A DNA stretch of 64,000 nt, from the NCBI GenBank assembly GCA_016699715.1, contig CP065007.1:2418001-2482000 (forward strand). The letters run 5' to 3'. The notes under the pieces are model-generated. The model was not told where the DNA came from and made no database searches. It saw nothing but the letters and a program-made list of their open reading frames with translations. Below, one piece after another: positions 47,893 through 57,936 of this stretch. Each line of letters opens with the position of its first letter. The stretch's first letter is position 1. Made by a program: the position numbers and the translations under genes. This DNA is from Candidatus Competibacteraceae bacterium (GTDB lineage: Bacteria; Pseudomonadota; Gammaproteobacteria; Competibacterales; Competibacteraceae).

Positions 47893-50800
47893 GGTTCCAA
47901 AGGAAAAACCCTTCACTTGCAGGAGCTTGAGTGCCGCATCGACGACTTCAGTATCGTAGATGCTCCCCCGACCTTTCATGATCTCTTCCATGGCCACCCC
48001 GAGACCCAGCGCCGCTCGGTAAGGGCGGTGGGTACTTATCGCTTCCACGACATCCGCCACCGCCAGGATGCGTGCCTCCAGGATGATCTGCCCATCGGTC
48101 AGACCCTGGGGATATCCCGAGCCATTCAGGCGTTCATGATGCTGGAGGATCATGTCCGCGACAGGCCATTGGAAATCGATATCCTTGACGATCTCAAAGC
48201 CGATTTCGGGATGGGCCTTGATCATTCCGAATTCGTGCGTGGTCAGCTTGCCGGGTCGAGTGAGGATTTCAGCGGGAATGTGTATCTTGCCCAGGTCGTG
48301 AATGATCGCGCCGAGGCGAAGACCCCGTATTTGCTGCTCGTCGAGCCCCAACTCATGGGCAATGGCCACGGCGAAGGTTGCGACGCGTTGCTGATGGCCG
48401 GCGGTGTAGGGATCCCGTTGCTCCACCGTTGCCGCGATGGCCTGGATCGTCTGTTCCATGGACCTGTGTAGCCGATGCTCGGCTTTGGCGTGAGACACGG
48501 CGGCGCGCTGCACTCTGATGCCGTAGCCGAGATCCTCGGCCAGTTCGTTCAGGACGTTCATCTGCGCTTCGTCGAAAATGCCCTTCTCGGTCGAGAAAAT
48601 CCCCAAGATGCCGAAAACGCGATTGTCGATGAGACGCAATGGAAATGCGGCGCCGGCACGGATTTCGTTGCGATCTGAAACCGACAGTTGCTTCGTCAGG
48701 CAGGTCGAATCGTCGAGCCGGTCGCTGACCTGCGGCTGGCCGCTGAAAACCGCCCTCGGCATCAGCCCGGAGGAGTTCGCGTCACGACCCTCCAGTGGGA
48801 CGACGATCTCGGCACCGTCATCGAGCTTGGCGCCGGCGCTGGCCATCAATCGCAGAACCTGCTTCGGGCTATCCTCGATGTAGCCGACGCAGGCCATTCG
48901 GTAAGCGCCTTGTTCGACAATGACCTGGCAGACCCGGTCCCGTATCTCCTTCTCGGTCGTGGAACGCACCAGCGCCTCGTTGCCGGCACTTAGGGTGAAA
49001 AAAGCGCGCATCAGTTTTATCTGCGCGATTTCGGCCAGTTTGCGCTCGGTGACATCCTGCAGCGACCCCCTGACCTTGACGACCCGTCCCTGATCAATGA
49101 CCGGGCTGCCAATGGTTCGAACCCACTTTCGACGACCGTCAGCGGCTAGAATCTCCAATTCCAGATCGTAAGGTGTGCCCAGATCAACGGCTTTCTGAAT
49201 CGCCTCCTCGATCTTCTCGCGGTGTTCCCCGAGGAAAAATCCCAAGCCTTTCCTCAGATCCGTCTTTTCCGTGGGGTCGAGCCCGTGAATCCGGGCGACC
49301 TCTTCCGTCCAGGTTCCCGCGCCGGTGACCGGGTCGAATTCCCAACCGCCCACATGCGCGATACGCCCCACCTCCGCGAGCAGGAAATCGCGATAACGCA
49401 ATTCCTCTTCGACCCGGCGTCGCTCGGTGATGTCATATTCCATCGTGAAAATGAGTGGTGGCGATTCTTCGATATCAATGCGTTGCGCGTTCACGGCCAC
49501 GGCGAAAGTCGAGCCGTCTTTTCGAACATGGGTGTTTTCGACGTAGAACGGCTGTCCGGCCATGATTTCAGCGGTCCTGGCTTTAACCAGGCGTTTACCG
49601 TCCGCGTCGTCGATATCGTCGACCGGCCGGCCGATAAATTCCTCCCTTGTATAACCATGGGTCGCGCAGGCCGCCGCGTTTGCGTCAATGATGATTGGTA
49701 TGCCATCGGCGGTATTCGGATCAAGGATCATGAAATAGCCGCCGGCCTGCTCAAACAGCGCCCGAAAGCGTTTCTCGCTGTTTTGCAATGCCTTCTCGGA
49801 CTGCTTGCGCTGGGTGATGTTGAGAGCCGTAAAGACGAGCCCGGCCGCCTGATCGTTCATGTCCAAACGCGCTCCGGAGAACAGCACGTCGGCCGGGCGT
49901 CCGTCCTTGCGCCGGATCTGCGTTTCGGTGCTGCCGTAGCCGATCAAGTCGATCTCTTTGGCTACTACCCGGCCGACACGGTCGAATTCCGCCTGATCAG
50001 AGTAGAGAATCCGCGAGCTTTGGCCCACCAGATCCTCCCGGGAATAGCCGGTCATGGCGCAGAAGGTGTCATTCACCTCGCGGAATACCCGACCCGCCGC
50101 CAGGCCGATGCCGATGGGCGCGGCGCGAAAGATGCTGGCCAGGGTGCGCTCGCGCGTGTTCAAGGCGTCGCTTACCCGCTTCTGCTCGGTGATATCACGC
50201 ACCAGGCCGCTCAGATGCGCCACCCGGCCATCTCCATCCCACTCAACATCCCCCAGCACCCTCAACCAATGGATGGACCCATCCGAATGCACAACCCGCA
50301 ATTCAAGTTCTTGGGGTATGCCATTCTCGATACAGGCCCTCATGCTCTCTTTCCAGGCTTCCAGGTCATCCGGGTGGATCACGGCCTGAACACATTCCAG
50401 GCTGCCGTCGAAGGTATCCGGTTGCATGCCACAAAGCTTTTCCATGTTGGCGGACCAATGCACCGTTCTGCTGTCGACCTCGTAGTTCCAAGCGCCGGTA
50501 TCTGTTGCCTGCAGCGCCCGTCGGGTGTAAGCCTCGTTTTCGGCCAGCTTTTCCCGCGCCTGGCGCAGCTCGGTGATGTCGTGACCGATGCCCAGCACCC
50601 CCAAGTGCTTGTCCCCATTTAGGGAAATGCGGGTTTTGGTGGTGTCCAGGAGAATCCGGCGGCCGTTAACCGCTAAACTAATCCATTCCTCGTTACGCAG
50701 CGGTTTGTCGGCGTCGATCGCCATCCGGTCGTTGGCGCGAAAAGAATCGGCGAGGTCGGTATCGACGAAATCGTAATCGGTCTTGCCGAGGATTTCGTTC

Positions 50801-51507
50801 TCGCGGGCGCCGAAGAAACGCTCGAAGGCAGGATTGCAGGCGAGATAGACGCCTTCGGAGTCCTTCAACCAGACCAGGTCCGGGATGGTGTCGATCAGGG
50901 TGCGCAGACGCGCCTCGCTGCCCCGCAGTGCTTCCTCGGTCTGCTTTTGTTCGGTGATATCGGTACAGGCACGGACCATCAACGGCGTTTCGCTCGCGGA
51001 TTCGGCGGCGGGGTAGCCCCGTTCGCGGATCCACCGAATCTCGCCGTTACGCCGGACGATGCGATAGTCATGCTGGTAGGAACGACGACGAGCATGTTTT
51101 TCGTCAATCGTATTCAGGTACGCGGCCAGATCTTCAGGGTGCAGGGCCGCCAGGAAGGCCCTGGGTGATTCATACAGCTCCCTGAGTGATCGCTCCCACA
51201 GGGTCTCGTATGCCGGGCTGACATAGAGCACTTTGTCCAATTCGGACGTATTGACCCAAATCACGTCCTCGGTCGAGTTGGTGATCAAGCGGAACAGGCG
51301 ACCATGATCCAGCCCGGCCCGCGCGGTGATTTCGTTCGCGCCCACCCCGGGGTTGCGTCGGTCCCGATCTGAAAGTTGTCGGCCCTCACTCTCTTCAGTG
51401 GCGGTATATTTTTCCGCCGACATGGCGATCTGGTTAGTGCGGATGGCGTTCAAAGCCGCCTCCAACTCGGAGATCCGGCGGCGCAGAATATCCAACTCAG
51501 AACTCAT
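47887..51507 (-). CDS. Multi-PAS, GAF, HD-GYP protein (predicted c-di-GMP phosphodiesterase)
   Basis: 1206 aa from ATG 51507 (GAGG upstream). A coiled-coil start is followed by six PAS domains (roughly 65-195, 200-320, 325-445, 450-570, 575-705, 710-825). A GAF domain (about 845-990) and a C-terminal HD-GYP domain (about 1010-1185) complete it. The HD-GYP motifs are intact: 'HDLGKIHIPAEIL' and 'HHERLNGSGYPQGL'. No membrane span, so it senses cytoplasmic or diffusible cues. It counteracts the two GGDEF proteins in this window in principle. It stands alone. Confidence 0.92.
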   Translation of the reverse strand: MSSELDILRRRISELEAALNAIRTNQIAMSAEKYTATEESEGRQLSDRDRRNPGVGANEITARAGLDHGRLFRLITNSTEDVIWVNTSELDKVLYVSPAYETLWERSLRELYESPRAFLAALHPEDLAAYLNTIDEKHARRRSYQHDYRIVRRNGEIRWIRERGYPAAESASETPLMVRACTDITEQKQTEEALRGSEARLRTLIDTIPDLVWLKDSEGVYLACNPAFERFFGARENEILGKTDYDFVDTDLADSFRANDRMAIDADKPLRNEEWISLAVNGRRILLDTTKTRISLNGDKHLGVLGIGHDITELRQAREKLAENEAYTRRALQATDTGAWNYEVDSRTVHWSANMEKLCGMQPDTFDGSLECVQAVIHPDDLEAWKESMRACIENGIPQELELRVVHSDGSIHWLRVLGDVEWDGDGRVAHLSGLVRDITEQKRVSDALNTRERTLASIFRAAPIGIGLAAGRVFREVNDTFCAMTGYSREDLVGQSSRILYSDQAEFDRVGRVVAKEIDLIGYGSTETQIRRKDGRPADVLFSGARLDMNDQAAGLVFTALNITQRKQSEKALQNSEKRFRALFEQAGGYFMILDPNTADGIPIIIDANAAACATHGYTREEFIGRPVDDIDDADGKRLVKARTAEIMAGQPFYVENTHVRKDGSTFAVAVNAQRIDIEESPPLIFTMEYDITERRRVEEELRYRDFLLAEVGRIAHVGGWEFDPVTGAGTWTEEVARIHGLDPTEKTDLRKGLGFFLGEHREKIEEAIQKAVDLGTPYDLELEILAADGRRKWVRTIGSPVIDQGRVVKVRGSLQDVTERKLAEIAQIKLMRAFFTLSAGNEALVRSTTEKEIRDRVCQVIVEQGAYRMACVGYIEDSPKQVLRLMASAGAKLDDGAEIVVPLEGRDANSSGLMPRAVFSGQPQVSDRLDDSTCLTKQLSVSDRNEIRAGAAFPLRLIDNRVFGILGIFSTEKGIFDEAQMNVLNELAEDLGYGIRVQRAAVSHAKAEHRLHRSMEQTIQAIAATVEQRDPYTAGHQQRVATFAVAIAHELGLDEQQIRGLRLGAIIHDLGKIHIPAEILTRPGKLTTHEFGMIKAHPEIGFEIVKDIDFQWPVADMILQHHERLNGSGYPQGLTDGQIILEARILAVADVVEAISTHRPYRAALGLGVAMEEIMKGRGSIYDTEVVDAALKLLQVKGFSFGTT

Positions 51508-51922
51508 CGCAATACCTCGTTGATCCAATCGCCCACAGGTCGAGGCCTGCTTTATCTGTACACATACTTCGGTGGCATTTGTTTTCCATCAAGTACGCGA
51601 TGTTCAACTTTATTAGGGGTCGTCTTTGTCGCCGATGATCCACCCGCGAGTCCCATCGGCCAATGCCCGGAACGCTTCCCGTTCCTCGCCGGAGGCTGCG
51701 GTGACCGTCCAACCAGTGATCGTGCTGTCAATATTAATTATCAGATGGCTGTGCGGAGGTTGGCTTCTAGCTGGCAGATACAATGATACTAACGTGTTTC
51801 AGCGGCGGCATGGCGGCAATTCCCGTGCGGGTTGAGAGGGTTGGTTCTCAGCCTGGCTCACACCGAAATGCCACACCCACCGATCGTCCGTTATTAAAAA
51901 AAGCCAAACTCACGTAACTATG
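51508..51922. other. Intergenic region, nothing recognised
   Basis: 415 bases between the start of the HD-GYP gene and the end of the hydrolase gene, both on the minus strand. It should contain the HD-GYP promoter. No gene, repeat or RNA motif was recognised. Confidence 0.45.
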
Positions 51923-53029
51923 TTAAAGGTTTTCTGGGGGCCTGACACAACATTCCACGAATTGCCCGATCCGTTCGAATGCTTCTCCGGCTTCCGGCAG
52001 GATCGGCTCGAACAAGTGCCAGACGTGCAGCATGTCCGGCCAGGTTTCCAGTTCCGCGTGGGAACCGGCGGCGCGGGCCTTGTTGACGTAGCGCACGGCA
52101 TCGCCCAGCATCATTTCGGCTTCGCTGGCCTGAACCAGCACCGGCGGCAGCCCCGATAGCTCGCCGAACACCGGCGAAACCAGTGGGTTGGGCGGGGTCA
52201 TCCGGTTCAAGCCCCAGATTATCAGCAGTTGGATCGGGCGTGGGATGCGCAGAAACCCTTTCAATCCGGGACCCAGCACCAAATCGGTTTTGAGATTGCT
52301 TTTGAGCGTGGGGCTGGACAGCGTCAGGTCCACTCCCGGCGACAGCGCGATCACGCCTTGCGCCGAACACAAGCCCACATCGCGCGCCCAAGCGGCCAAC
52401 ATCAGCGCCAAGCCGCCACCGGCCGAGTCTCCGGCCACGAACAATTCGCGGACAGGGGCCGGACCGGTGGGTCCATGATCCAGAATCCAGCGATAGCCAG
52501 TCTGGCAGTCGGTGGTGATGTCCCGGCGTGAATGCTCCGGCATCAGTCGGTAATCCAGCGCGAGGACCGAGGCCCCCGTGACTTGCGCCAGCTTGGTGGT
52601 GATTACGCGATGGCCGCGCGGACAACCGCTGATGAAGCTGCCGCCGTGCAAATACAACAAGCGGCGACGCGGGTCGGAGTCCGGCGCCAGCACCCATTCG
52701 CCCGGCACGCCGCCGACATCGACTTCCCGAAGCTGGTAGTCCGTGTCGTTCGCCAGCAGCGGCGGTTCGACAAAGCCCCGCGCCATCACCCGCCGGATGG
52801 TGGCCCGCCGCTGTTTCCCGGGAGCGGCGCGAATCTCGGCCGCGGCCTGTTCCAGCCGCCTCACGGCCTCCTGATGGGCGGAACTCGCCCGCTCCCGCGA
52901 TCCACACCGGCTATTCGGCGGCACTTGATCGTAATCGCGCAGCGTCGGACCCTGCAGAAAGACACGAATCGACAGCCAAGCCACGAAAAGAACCACCAGT
53001 AAGGCTATCAAGACAGTCCAGTTCAACAT
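51923..53029 (-). CDS. Membrane-anchored alpha/beta hydrolase (HSL-type esterase/lipase)
   Basis: 368 aa from ATG 53029 (AGAGGA upstream); upstream codons to 53173 lack homology. An N-terminal membrane span ('WTVLIALLVVLFVAWLSIRVF') precedes an alpha/beta hydrolase fold: oxyanion motif 'LYLHGGSFISG', nucleophile 'VAGDSAGGGLAL', then 'PPVLVQASEAEMMLGDA' (Asp/Glu) and 'DMLHVWHLF' (His). This is the hormone-sensitive-lipase (family IV) pattern. Likely a carboxylesterase for short or medium acyl esters; the substrate is unknown. Confidence 0.88.
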   Translation of the reverse strand: MLNWTVLIALLVVLFVAWLSIRVFLQGPTLRDYDQVPPNSRCGSRERASSAHQEAVRRLEQAAAEIRAAPGKQRRATIRRVMARGFVEPPLLANDTDYQLREVDVGGVPGEWVLAPDSDPRRRLLYLHGGSFISGCPRGHRVITTKLAQVTGASVLALDYRLMPEHSRRDITTDCQTGYRWILDHGPTGPAPVRELFVAGDSAGGGLALMLAAWARDVGLCSAQGVIALSPGVDLTLSSPTLKSNLKTDLVLGPGLKGFLRIPRPIQLLIIWGLNRMTPPNPLVSPVFGELSGLPPVLVQASEAEMMLGDAVRYVNKARAAGSHAELETWPDMLHVWHLFEPILPEAGEAFERIGQFVECCVRPPENL

Positions 53030-53457
53030 CGGTTTTTCCTCTTTCGGTATTCGGGGATGGTCGGTACCCGAGCATTGCTTGACAGGATGGCTGCCATTGG
53101 CAGTTGGAGCGCCTGGTTCTGGAAAACGCTCAACATCCATTTCGTTCCGGCAGGGATGATGCCGCCGGCCCACTCCGGTGGTCGAACGGCATTCCCACCG
53201 GAGGGAGCCACTGTGATGGCAACTCTCTATTGAGTGGTGGAGGCATGGATCGCCGAACTAAATCCCCCTGCCGCTGACGCGGCGCCCCCGTTGCAAAAGA
53301 GGGCTTGGGGGGATTCCGCTCCTGAGCCGGTCACAACTCATTGAGGAGATCTCTATCTGGGTCAAGGCCGGGGTTCGAAACGCGTCGGCGCGCCAGCAAT
53401 TGCGCAACGCGACAAAAGTAGGTAGCGTACCGCGCTTCCCCACGAGCAGCGACGACA
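53030..53457. other. Intergenic region with a dispersed-repeat copy
   Basis: 428 bases between divergent hydrolase and thioesterase genes, holding their promoters and dispersed-repeat copy 3. No gene was recognised. Confidence 0.5.
53229..53350 (+). repeat. Dispersed intergenic repeat, copy 3
   Basis: Shares ATTGAGTGGTGGAGGCATGG, AATCCCCCTGCCGCTGACGC, GGCGCCCCC, TTGGGGGGATTCCG and AACTCATTGAGGAGA with the other copies. The central hairpin is degraded (CCCCGTTGCAAAAGAGGG). Confidence 0.75.
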
Positions 53458-54003
53458 ATGCGACAACCCATCATGCGGATTGAATCCCCCCTGTGCCTGT
53501 ATACCGATGTAGTGCCGCCCGAGTGGATCGACTACAACGGCCACATGAACGTCGCTTATTACGTTCTGGCATTCGACCATGCCACCGACGCGTTCATGGA
53601 CTACCTGGGCATGGGGCAGAATTACCGCGATAGCCGCCATTGCTCGGCCTTTGTCGTGGAAACCCATGTGAACTACCAACGCGAACTCATGGCCGGCGAC
53701 CCGATGCGGGTGACCACCCAACTGCTCGGCTTCGACAACAAGCGCATTCACCACTTTCATCGTTTGTATCACGCCGATAAAGGGTTCGTCTCCGCCACCA
53801 CCGAATTAATGGTGATCCACGTCGATATGGCGGAACGGCACAGCACGGCGATGCCGCTACCGGTGCTGGATCGCTTGAGTGCATTGATGGCCGCTCATAT
53901 CCAGTTGCCGCAGCCGCCGCAATCGGGCCGAGTGATGGGGGTGCGGGCCAAGACGCCGACCAGCCAACCCGGAACGCCGACACTGCGTTGGCTGTCCCGA
54001 TAA
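53458..54003 (+). CDS. Hotdog-fold acyl-CoA thioesterase
   Basis: 181 aa (ATG 53473 is a possible alternative start). Single 4HBT-type hotdog domain with the active-site region 'VPPEWIDYNGHMNVAYYVLAFDHATDAFMDYLG' and the long strand 'VETHVNYQRELMAGDPMRVTTQLLGFDNKRIHHFHRLYH'. Related proteins are annotated as carnitine/betainyl-CoA or general acyl-CoA thioesterases; the substrate is not predictable here. The C-terminal 40 residues are Pro/Thr-rich and divergent. Confidence 0.85.
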   Translation: MRQPIMRIESPLCLYTDVVPPEWIDYNGHMNVAYYVLAFDHATDAFMDYLGMGQNYRDSRHCSAFVVETHVNYQRELMAGDPMRVTTQLLGFDNKRIHHFHRLYHADKGFVSATTELMVIHVDMAERHSTAMPLPVLDRLSALMAAHIQLPQPPQSGRVMGVRAKTPTSQPGTPTLRWLSR

Positions 54004-54105
54004 CTGACTTTAGGCACCCGCTCGGCTGACCGGTCAGCGCTCATTCAGTTTTTCCCGACTACGATGGTTAATAGCAGAATTCATCCATCTGAGGGGAGTG
54101 ATGTC

Positions 54106-54441
54106 ATGAATAGGGCGATACCTTCTTTATTGGCCGCGGTCATGCTGGGCGCGCCGGCGGTGCTGTGGGCCGGCCCGACGGCCGATGCGATGTTGGGAGG
54201 TGCCCTGGGGGGCGCGCTGGGCGCGGGTGTGGGTTCCGAATTGGGCGGACGCGAAGGCGCAATCCTGGGCGGCGCCCTGGGCGGCGCGGCCGGAACCGCG
54301 ATTACCACCAGACGTTACCGCCGACCCGATGTCATCTATGTGGACCGGCCCGGTTATCGCGACTACGGTCCGCCGCCTGGCTATCGCCGCCCTGGCCGGC
54401 ACCGGGGGCACCATAAGCACCGCCACTATTACGATGATTGA
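54106..54441 (+). CDS. Small secreted glycine-zipper protein
   Basis: 111 aa from ATG 54106, with GAGGGGAG eight bases upstream; the longer frame from 54064 is unlikely. Signal peptide (MNRAIPSLLAAVMLGAPAVLWA), then a glycine zipper 'AMLGGALGGALGAGVGSELGGREGAILGGALGGAAGTAI' that could form a membrane-inserting helical hairpin. The tail is rich in R, Y, P and H. Similar proteins are common outer-membrane or periplasmic proteins of unknown function. Confidence 0.8.
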   Translation: MNRAIPSLLAAVMLGAPAVLWAGPTADAMLGGALGGALGAGVGSELGGREGAILGGALGGAAGTAITTRRYRRPDVIYVDRPGYRDYGPPPGYRRPGRHRGHHKHRHYYDD

Positions 54442-54744
54442 GCGGGTGGTCGCTTCGGCCCGCCGAGAACAGCATTTGATGGGGGCGATCTTGGCTGTAC
54501 CGTGGTTGTGAGCGTTCCAGCAGGTTCTGGGAGCGATCCCGCAACATGACGGCGGGAAATGGGGTCGGAGGGATTGTGCCTTCCATCTCCGGCGTTTTGG
54601 CGCCGGCGTTCTGGGATTCTGGGGTCGCTGTCGGGTCGAAGGGTACGACTTTGGTATTGCTGGTCGCATTGTGAGCGCCGGATCTGGGACGGGGTCTGAA
54701 GCGAAAAACTCAGGGTTGACGGCGGATTTTTTGTTATCCTCAAA
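54442..54744. other. Region upstream of the gsp operon
   Basis: 303 bases that should hold the gspC promoter. TTGACG at 54716 is -35-like, but no -10 box at proper spacing is convincing. No gene was recognised. Confidence 0.4.
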
Positions 54745-55773
54745 GTGGATCGGGACCCCGTTTGCAGCCAGAATCCCATCTTGACCGATTTTGCACAACG
54801 CGCCCTGCTGGCGGTAAAAAAACGCATGTGGCTCATCTTGCCGCGCCCGGAGGTTTGGCTACCGGTCGCCGTGCGAGGGGTCAATGTCGTCCTGGTCATT
54901 CTGCTGGCCGGTTCCCTGGCGCAATTGACGCTGGCTTTCCTGTCCGGCTGGTTCTCGCCGGCGGTTCGGCCGATGCCGGCGAGAGGCGCATCCGCCGCTG
55001 AATCCGCAAGTCCCGTCGGACAGGTTGATTACACCACCATCGCCGCTTGGCATCTGTTTGGACGGATGAAGGCGAGCCAGCCGGTGGCAGCGCCTCCACC
55101 CGTCATTCCGGTGACTCCGCTCGACTTGCACCTGGCTGGGGTGTTTTTCATCGAGCAGGGCGACAGCAGGGCGCTGGCGCTGATCGCCGAAGGCAGCGGT
55201 TTGGAACGCGGCTATCACATCGGTGACGCCTTGCCCGGCGGCGCCCGATTGGAGCAGATCCAACGTGACCATGTGGTCGTGTCCCGCCAGGGCCGGCGGG
55301 AAGTGCTGAATCTCCCCAGGCTAGGCACGACTGCCCGCCCACCATCCCCTGTTCCGGAGGATTCGCCGCTCGTCGATCCCATGCCCGAACCCGAACCCGA
55401 ACCCGAACCCGAACCCACCGGCGCCGGCCCGCCTCAAGCGATCGACGCGACCGTCGTGGCACGGCAGCTGCGTGATGAGGCGGCGGTTCGGCCGCGGGTC
55501 CTGGAAAATATCGCTTTCGTTAGCCCCTATGTGCAAAACGGCCAATTCATCGGCTTTCGACTGCGCCCGGGGCGGGACCGCCAGCTGATGCGGCGGCTTA
55601 GCCTGAACAGCGGCGATGTGATTACCGAGGTCAACGGTACCCGCATCAACAATCCCATGCAGGGTTTCGCCATTTTGCGGGAAGTGTTGAGCGCCGATCG
55701 GATCAATGTGCGGGTGCTGCGCGGTGGCACCGAAATCCCTCTGCTTTTTTCCCTGAACGGGTCCGTTCCCTGA
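54745..55773 (+). CDS. gspC: Type II secretion system protein C
   Basis: About 342 aa from GTG 54745; TTG 54781 and ATG 54826 are alternatives and no ribosome-binding site decides. One membrane span ('GVNVVLVILLAGSLAQLTLAFL'), the homology region ('HLFGRM ... LAGVFFIEQGDSRALALIAEG', about 95-190), a linker with EP repeats, and a C-terminal PDZ domain ('RLSLNSGDVITEVNGTRINNPMQGFAILREV', about 265-335). It connects the inner-membrane platform to the GspD secretin. First gene of gspCDEF. Confidence 0.9.
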   Translation: MDRDPVCSQNPILTDFAQRALLAVKKRMWLILPRPEVWLPVAVRGVNVVLVILLAGSLAQLTLAFLSGWFSPAVRPMPARGASAAESASPVGQVDYTTIAAWHLFGRMKASQPVAAPPPVIPVTPLDLHLAGVFFIEQGDSRALALIAEGSGLERGYHIGDALPGGARLEQIQRDHVVVSRQGRREVLNLPRLGTTARPPSPVPEDSPLVDPMPEPEPEPEPEPTGAGPPQAIDATVVARQLRDEAAVRPRVLENIAFVSPYVQNGQFIGFRLRPGRDRQLMRRLSLNSGDVITEVNGTRINNPMQGFAILREVLSADRINVRVLRGGTEIPLLFSLNGSVP

Positions 55774-55812
55774 TTATCGGGAATTGGTGCCCAACGATCG
55801 GACCCCATAACG

Positions 55813-57936
55813 ATGACGATGACTCACCGGCCCGATAGACCATCAATTTCCCGTGGGTGGCTCCCGCGTCGCGAGATCCTGGGTGCGTTGCTGCTGGGCC
55901 TGCTGCTCGTCGCGCCGGTGTGGGCCGCTCCAGTGACCTTGAACCTCAAGGACGCCGACATCAATGCCCTGGTCGAGAGCATGTCGGTGCTGACCGGCAA
56001 GAATTTCATCGTCGATCCGCGGGTCAAGGGCCGAGTGACGATTATTTCCGCCAAGCCGATGGATGAGAAAGAGCTCTACGAAGTATTCCTGGCGGTGCTG
56101 AGCGTGCATGGTTTCGCCGCCGTACCCAGCGGTAAGGTGATCAAGATCGTGCCGGCGGCGGGGGCCAAGCAGGAGAGCATTCCCACCGTGGATCGGCAAC
56201 TGGGTGTCGAACCGGATCAAGTCGTCACCCGGGTCATCCAGGTCCAGAATGTTTCCGCCGCCCAGATCGTGCCGATCCTGCGCCCGCTGATCCCGCCGCA
56301 GGGGCATTTGGCGGCCTACACGCCGACCAACGTCCTGATCGTTTCCGATGGTTCCGCCAACGTCGAACGCATCGCCAGCATCATCAGCCGGATTGATCTG
56401 GCCAGCAACGAGGAAGTCGAGATCGTGGCCTTGCGGCATGCCTCGGCCACCGAAATAGTGCGGGTGCTCACCGCCCTGGAGCAGGGCAAGGCCCGCAACG
56501 ATCCAGCCGCCACCGTCGGCACACCACCGCGCATGGTGGCGGACGAGCGCACCAATAGCATTCTGTTGAGCGGGGACAAGCTGTCGCGGTTGCGGCTGCG
56601 GACCCTGATCACCCACCTGGATACCCCGGTGGACAGCGGCGGCAACACTCAGGTCATCTACCTGCGCTACGCCAAGGCCAAGGATTTGGTGACAGTGCTG
56701 CAAGGTGTCAGTAAGAATTTGAGCAGCGAGGCCGCGCGCAACGCGCCGGTGCCGGGCGGGCAAGCCGCGCCGCCGGGCGGTAGCAGCAGCAGCGGAAGCA
56801 GCCTGGTGGATATTCAGGCCGACGAGGCGACCAACGCGCTGGTCATCACCGCGCCGCCGGAGGTCATCCGCTCGATCCGTTCGGTGATCGCCCAACTGGA
56901 TGTGCGCCGCGCCCAAGTGCTGGTGGAGGCGGTCATCGCCGAGATCTCCGCCGAGAAAGCCGCTGAATTGGGAGTGCAATGGGTCATCGATGCCAGTTCG
57001 AACGGGCTGGTCGGATTCACCAATTTCGATGCCGGTGCCGCCAGCCTGGCCAACATCATCGGTTTGGCGGCTCAAGCCGACAGCGGCGATCTGACGGCGA
57101 TTTCGGCGGCGCGAATCCCGCAAGGCGGCCAGATTGCGGTGGGCGACTTCACCGGCACCAACCGCTTCGGTGCCCTGATCAGCGCCTTGGCCAAGGACGC
57201 CGACACCAATGTGCTGTCCACCCCGGTCGTGGTGACGCTGGACAACGAGGAGGCGGAAATTGTTGTCGGCCAGAACGTGCCCTTCGTGACCGGCACCTAC
57301 ACCACTTCGACCGGTGGGACCGACACCCAGGTAGGCAATCCATTCCAGACCATCCAGCGTCAGGACGTGGGCATCACCCTCAAGGTCAAACCGCAGATCA
57401 ACGAGGGCAACGCCGTCAAACTGGAAATCGCCCAGGAAGTTTCCAACGTAGTGCCCTCGGCCAATTCGGCGACTCAAGGCCCGACCACCAACAAACGATC
57501 CATCAAGACCAATGTGATGGTCGAGGATGGACAGATCCTGGTTCTGGGTGGACTGATCGACGATCAGTTGACCGAGACCGCGCAAAAGGTGCCACTGCTG
57601 GGCGATATTCCGTTGTTGGGCAACCTGTTTCGCTATCGCAATACCACCAAGCTCAAGCGCAACCTGATGGTGTTCCTGCATCCGGTGATCCTGCGGGACC
57701 CGGCGCAGGGCAATCTGTACACCAGCAGCAAGTACAGCTACATCCGCCAAGAGCAACTGGCGGCCCGGGACAAGGGGGTTTATCTGTTGCCCAACGTGCA
57801 ATCACCGGTGCTCAAGCCCCAAGAGGAGGTAAAGGCGCAAGGCACGATTCTCAACACCTCGCCACCACCGGTCGCCGCGCCGCCGCCGCCCGCGGCTGTG
57901 GAGCCGGCGGCGGGTTTCGGGTTCAATAACCGATGA
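55813..57936 (+). CDS. gspD: Type II secretion system secretin
   Basis: 707 aa. Signal peptide region (ends near 'APVWA'), N0 domain ('VTLNLKDADINALVESMSVLTGKNFIVDPRVKG'), N1-N3 repeats ('VTRVIQVQNVSAAQIVPILRPLIPPQGHLAAY', 'NTQVIYLRYAKAKDLVTVLQGV') and the C-terminal secretin domain ('NVLSTPVVVTLDNEEAEIVVGQNVPFVTG', 'VPLLGDIPLLGNLFRYRNTTKLKRNLMVFLHPVIL'). Forms the outer-membrane pore. A P/A-rich tail ends the protein. The stop overlaps the gspE start as ATGA. Confidence 0.96.
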   Translation: MTMTHRPDRPSISRGWLPRREILGALLLGLLLVAPVWAAPVTLNLKDADINALVESMSVLTGKNFIVDPRVKGRVTIISAKPMDEKELYEVFLAVLSVHGFAAVPSGKVIKIVPAAGAKQESIPTVDRQLGVEPDQVVTRVIQVQNVSAAQIVPILRPLIPPQGHLAAYTPTNVLIVSDGSANVERIASIISRIDLASNEEVEIVALRHASATEIVRVLTALEQGKARNDPAATVGTPPRMVADERTNSILLSGDKLSRLRLRTLITHLDTPVDSGGNTQVIYLRYAKAKDLVTVLQGVSKNLSSEAARNAPVPGGQAAPPGGSSSSGSSLVDIQADEATNALVITAPPEVIRSIRSVIAQLDVRRAQVLVEAVIAEISAEKAAELGVQWVIDASSNGLVGFTNFDAGAASLANIIGLAAQADSGDLTAISAARIPQGGQIAVGDFTGTNRFGALISALAKDADTNVLSTPVVVTLDNEEAEIVVGQNVPFVTGTYTTSTGGTDTQVGNPFQTIQRQDVGITLKVKPQINEGNAVKLEIAQEVSNVVPSANSATQGPTTNKRSIKTNVMVEDGQILVLGGLIDDQLTETAQKVPLLGDIPLLGNLFRYRNTTKLKRNLMVFLHPVILRDPAQGNLYTSSKYSYIRQEQLAARDKGVYLLPNVQSPVLKPQEEVKAQGTILNTSPPPVAAPPPPAAVEPAAGFGFNNR

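Noticed and set aside
55843..57801. 652-codon open frame antisense to gspD, with similar long frames antisense to gspE, btuB, mdh and rplY
   Set aside because: They mirror clear genes on the other strand, have no homology or ribosome-binding site, and arise from high G+C codon bias.
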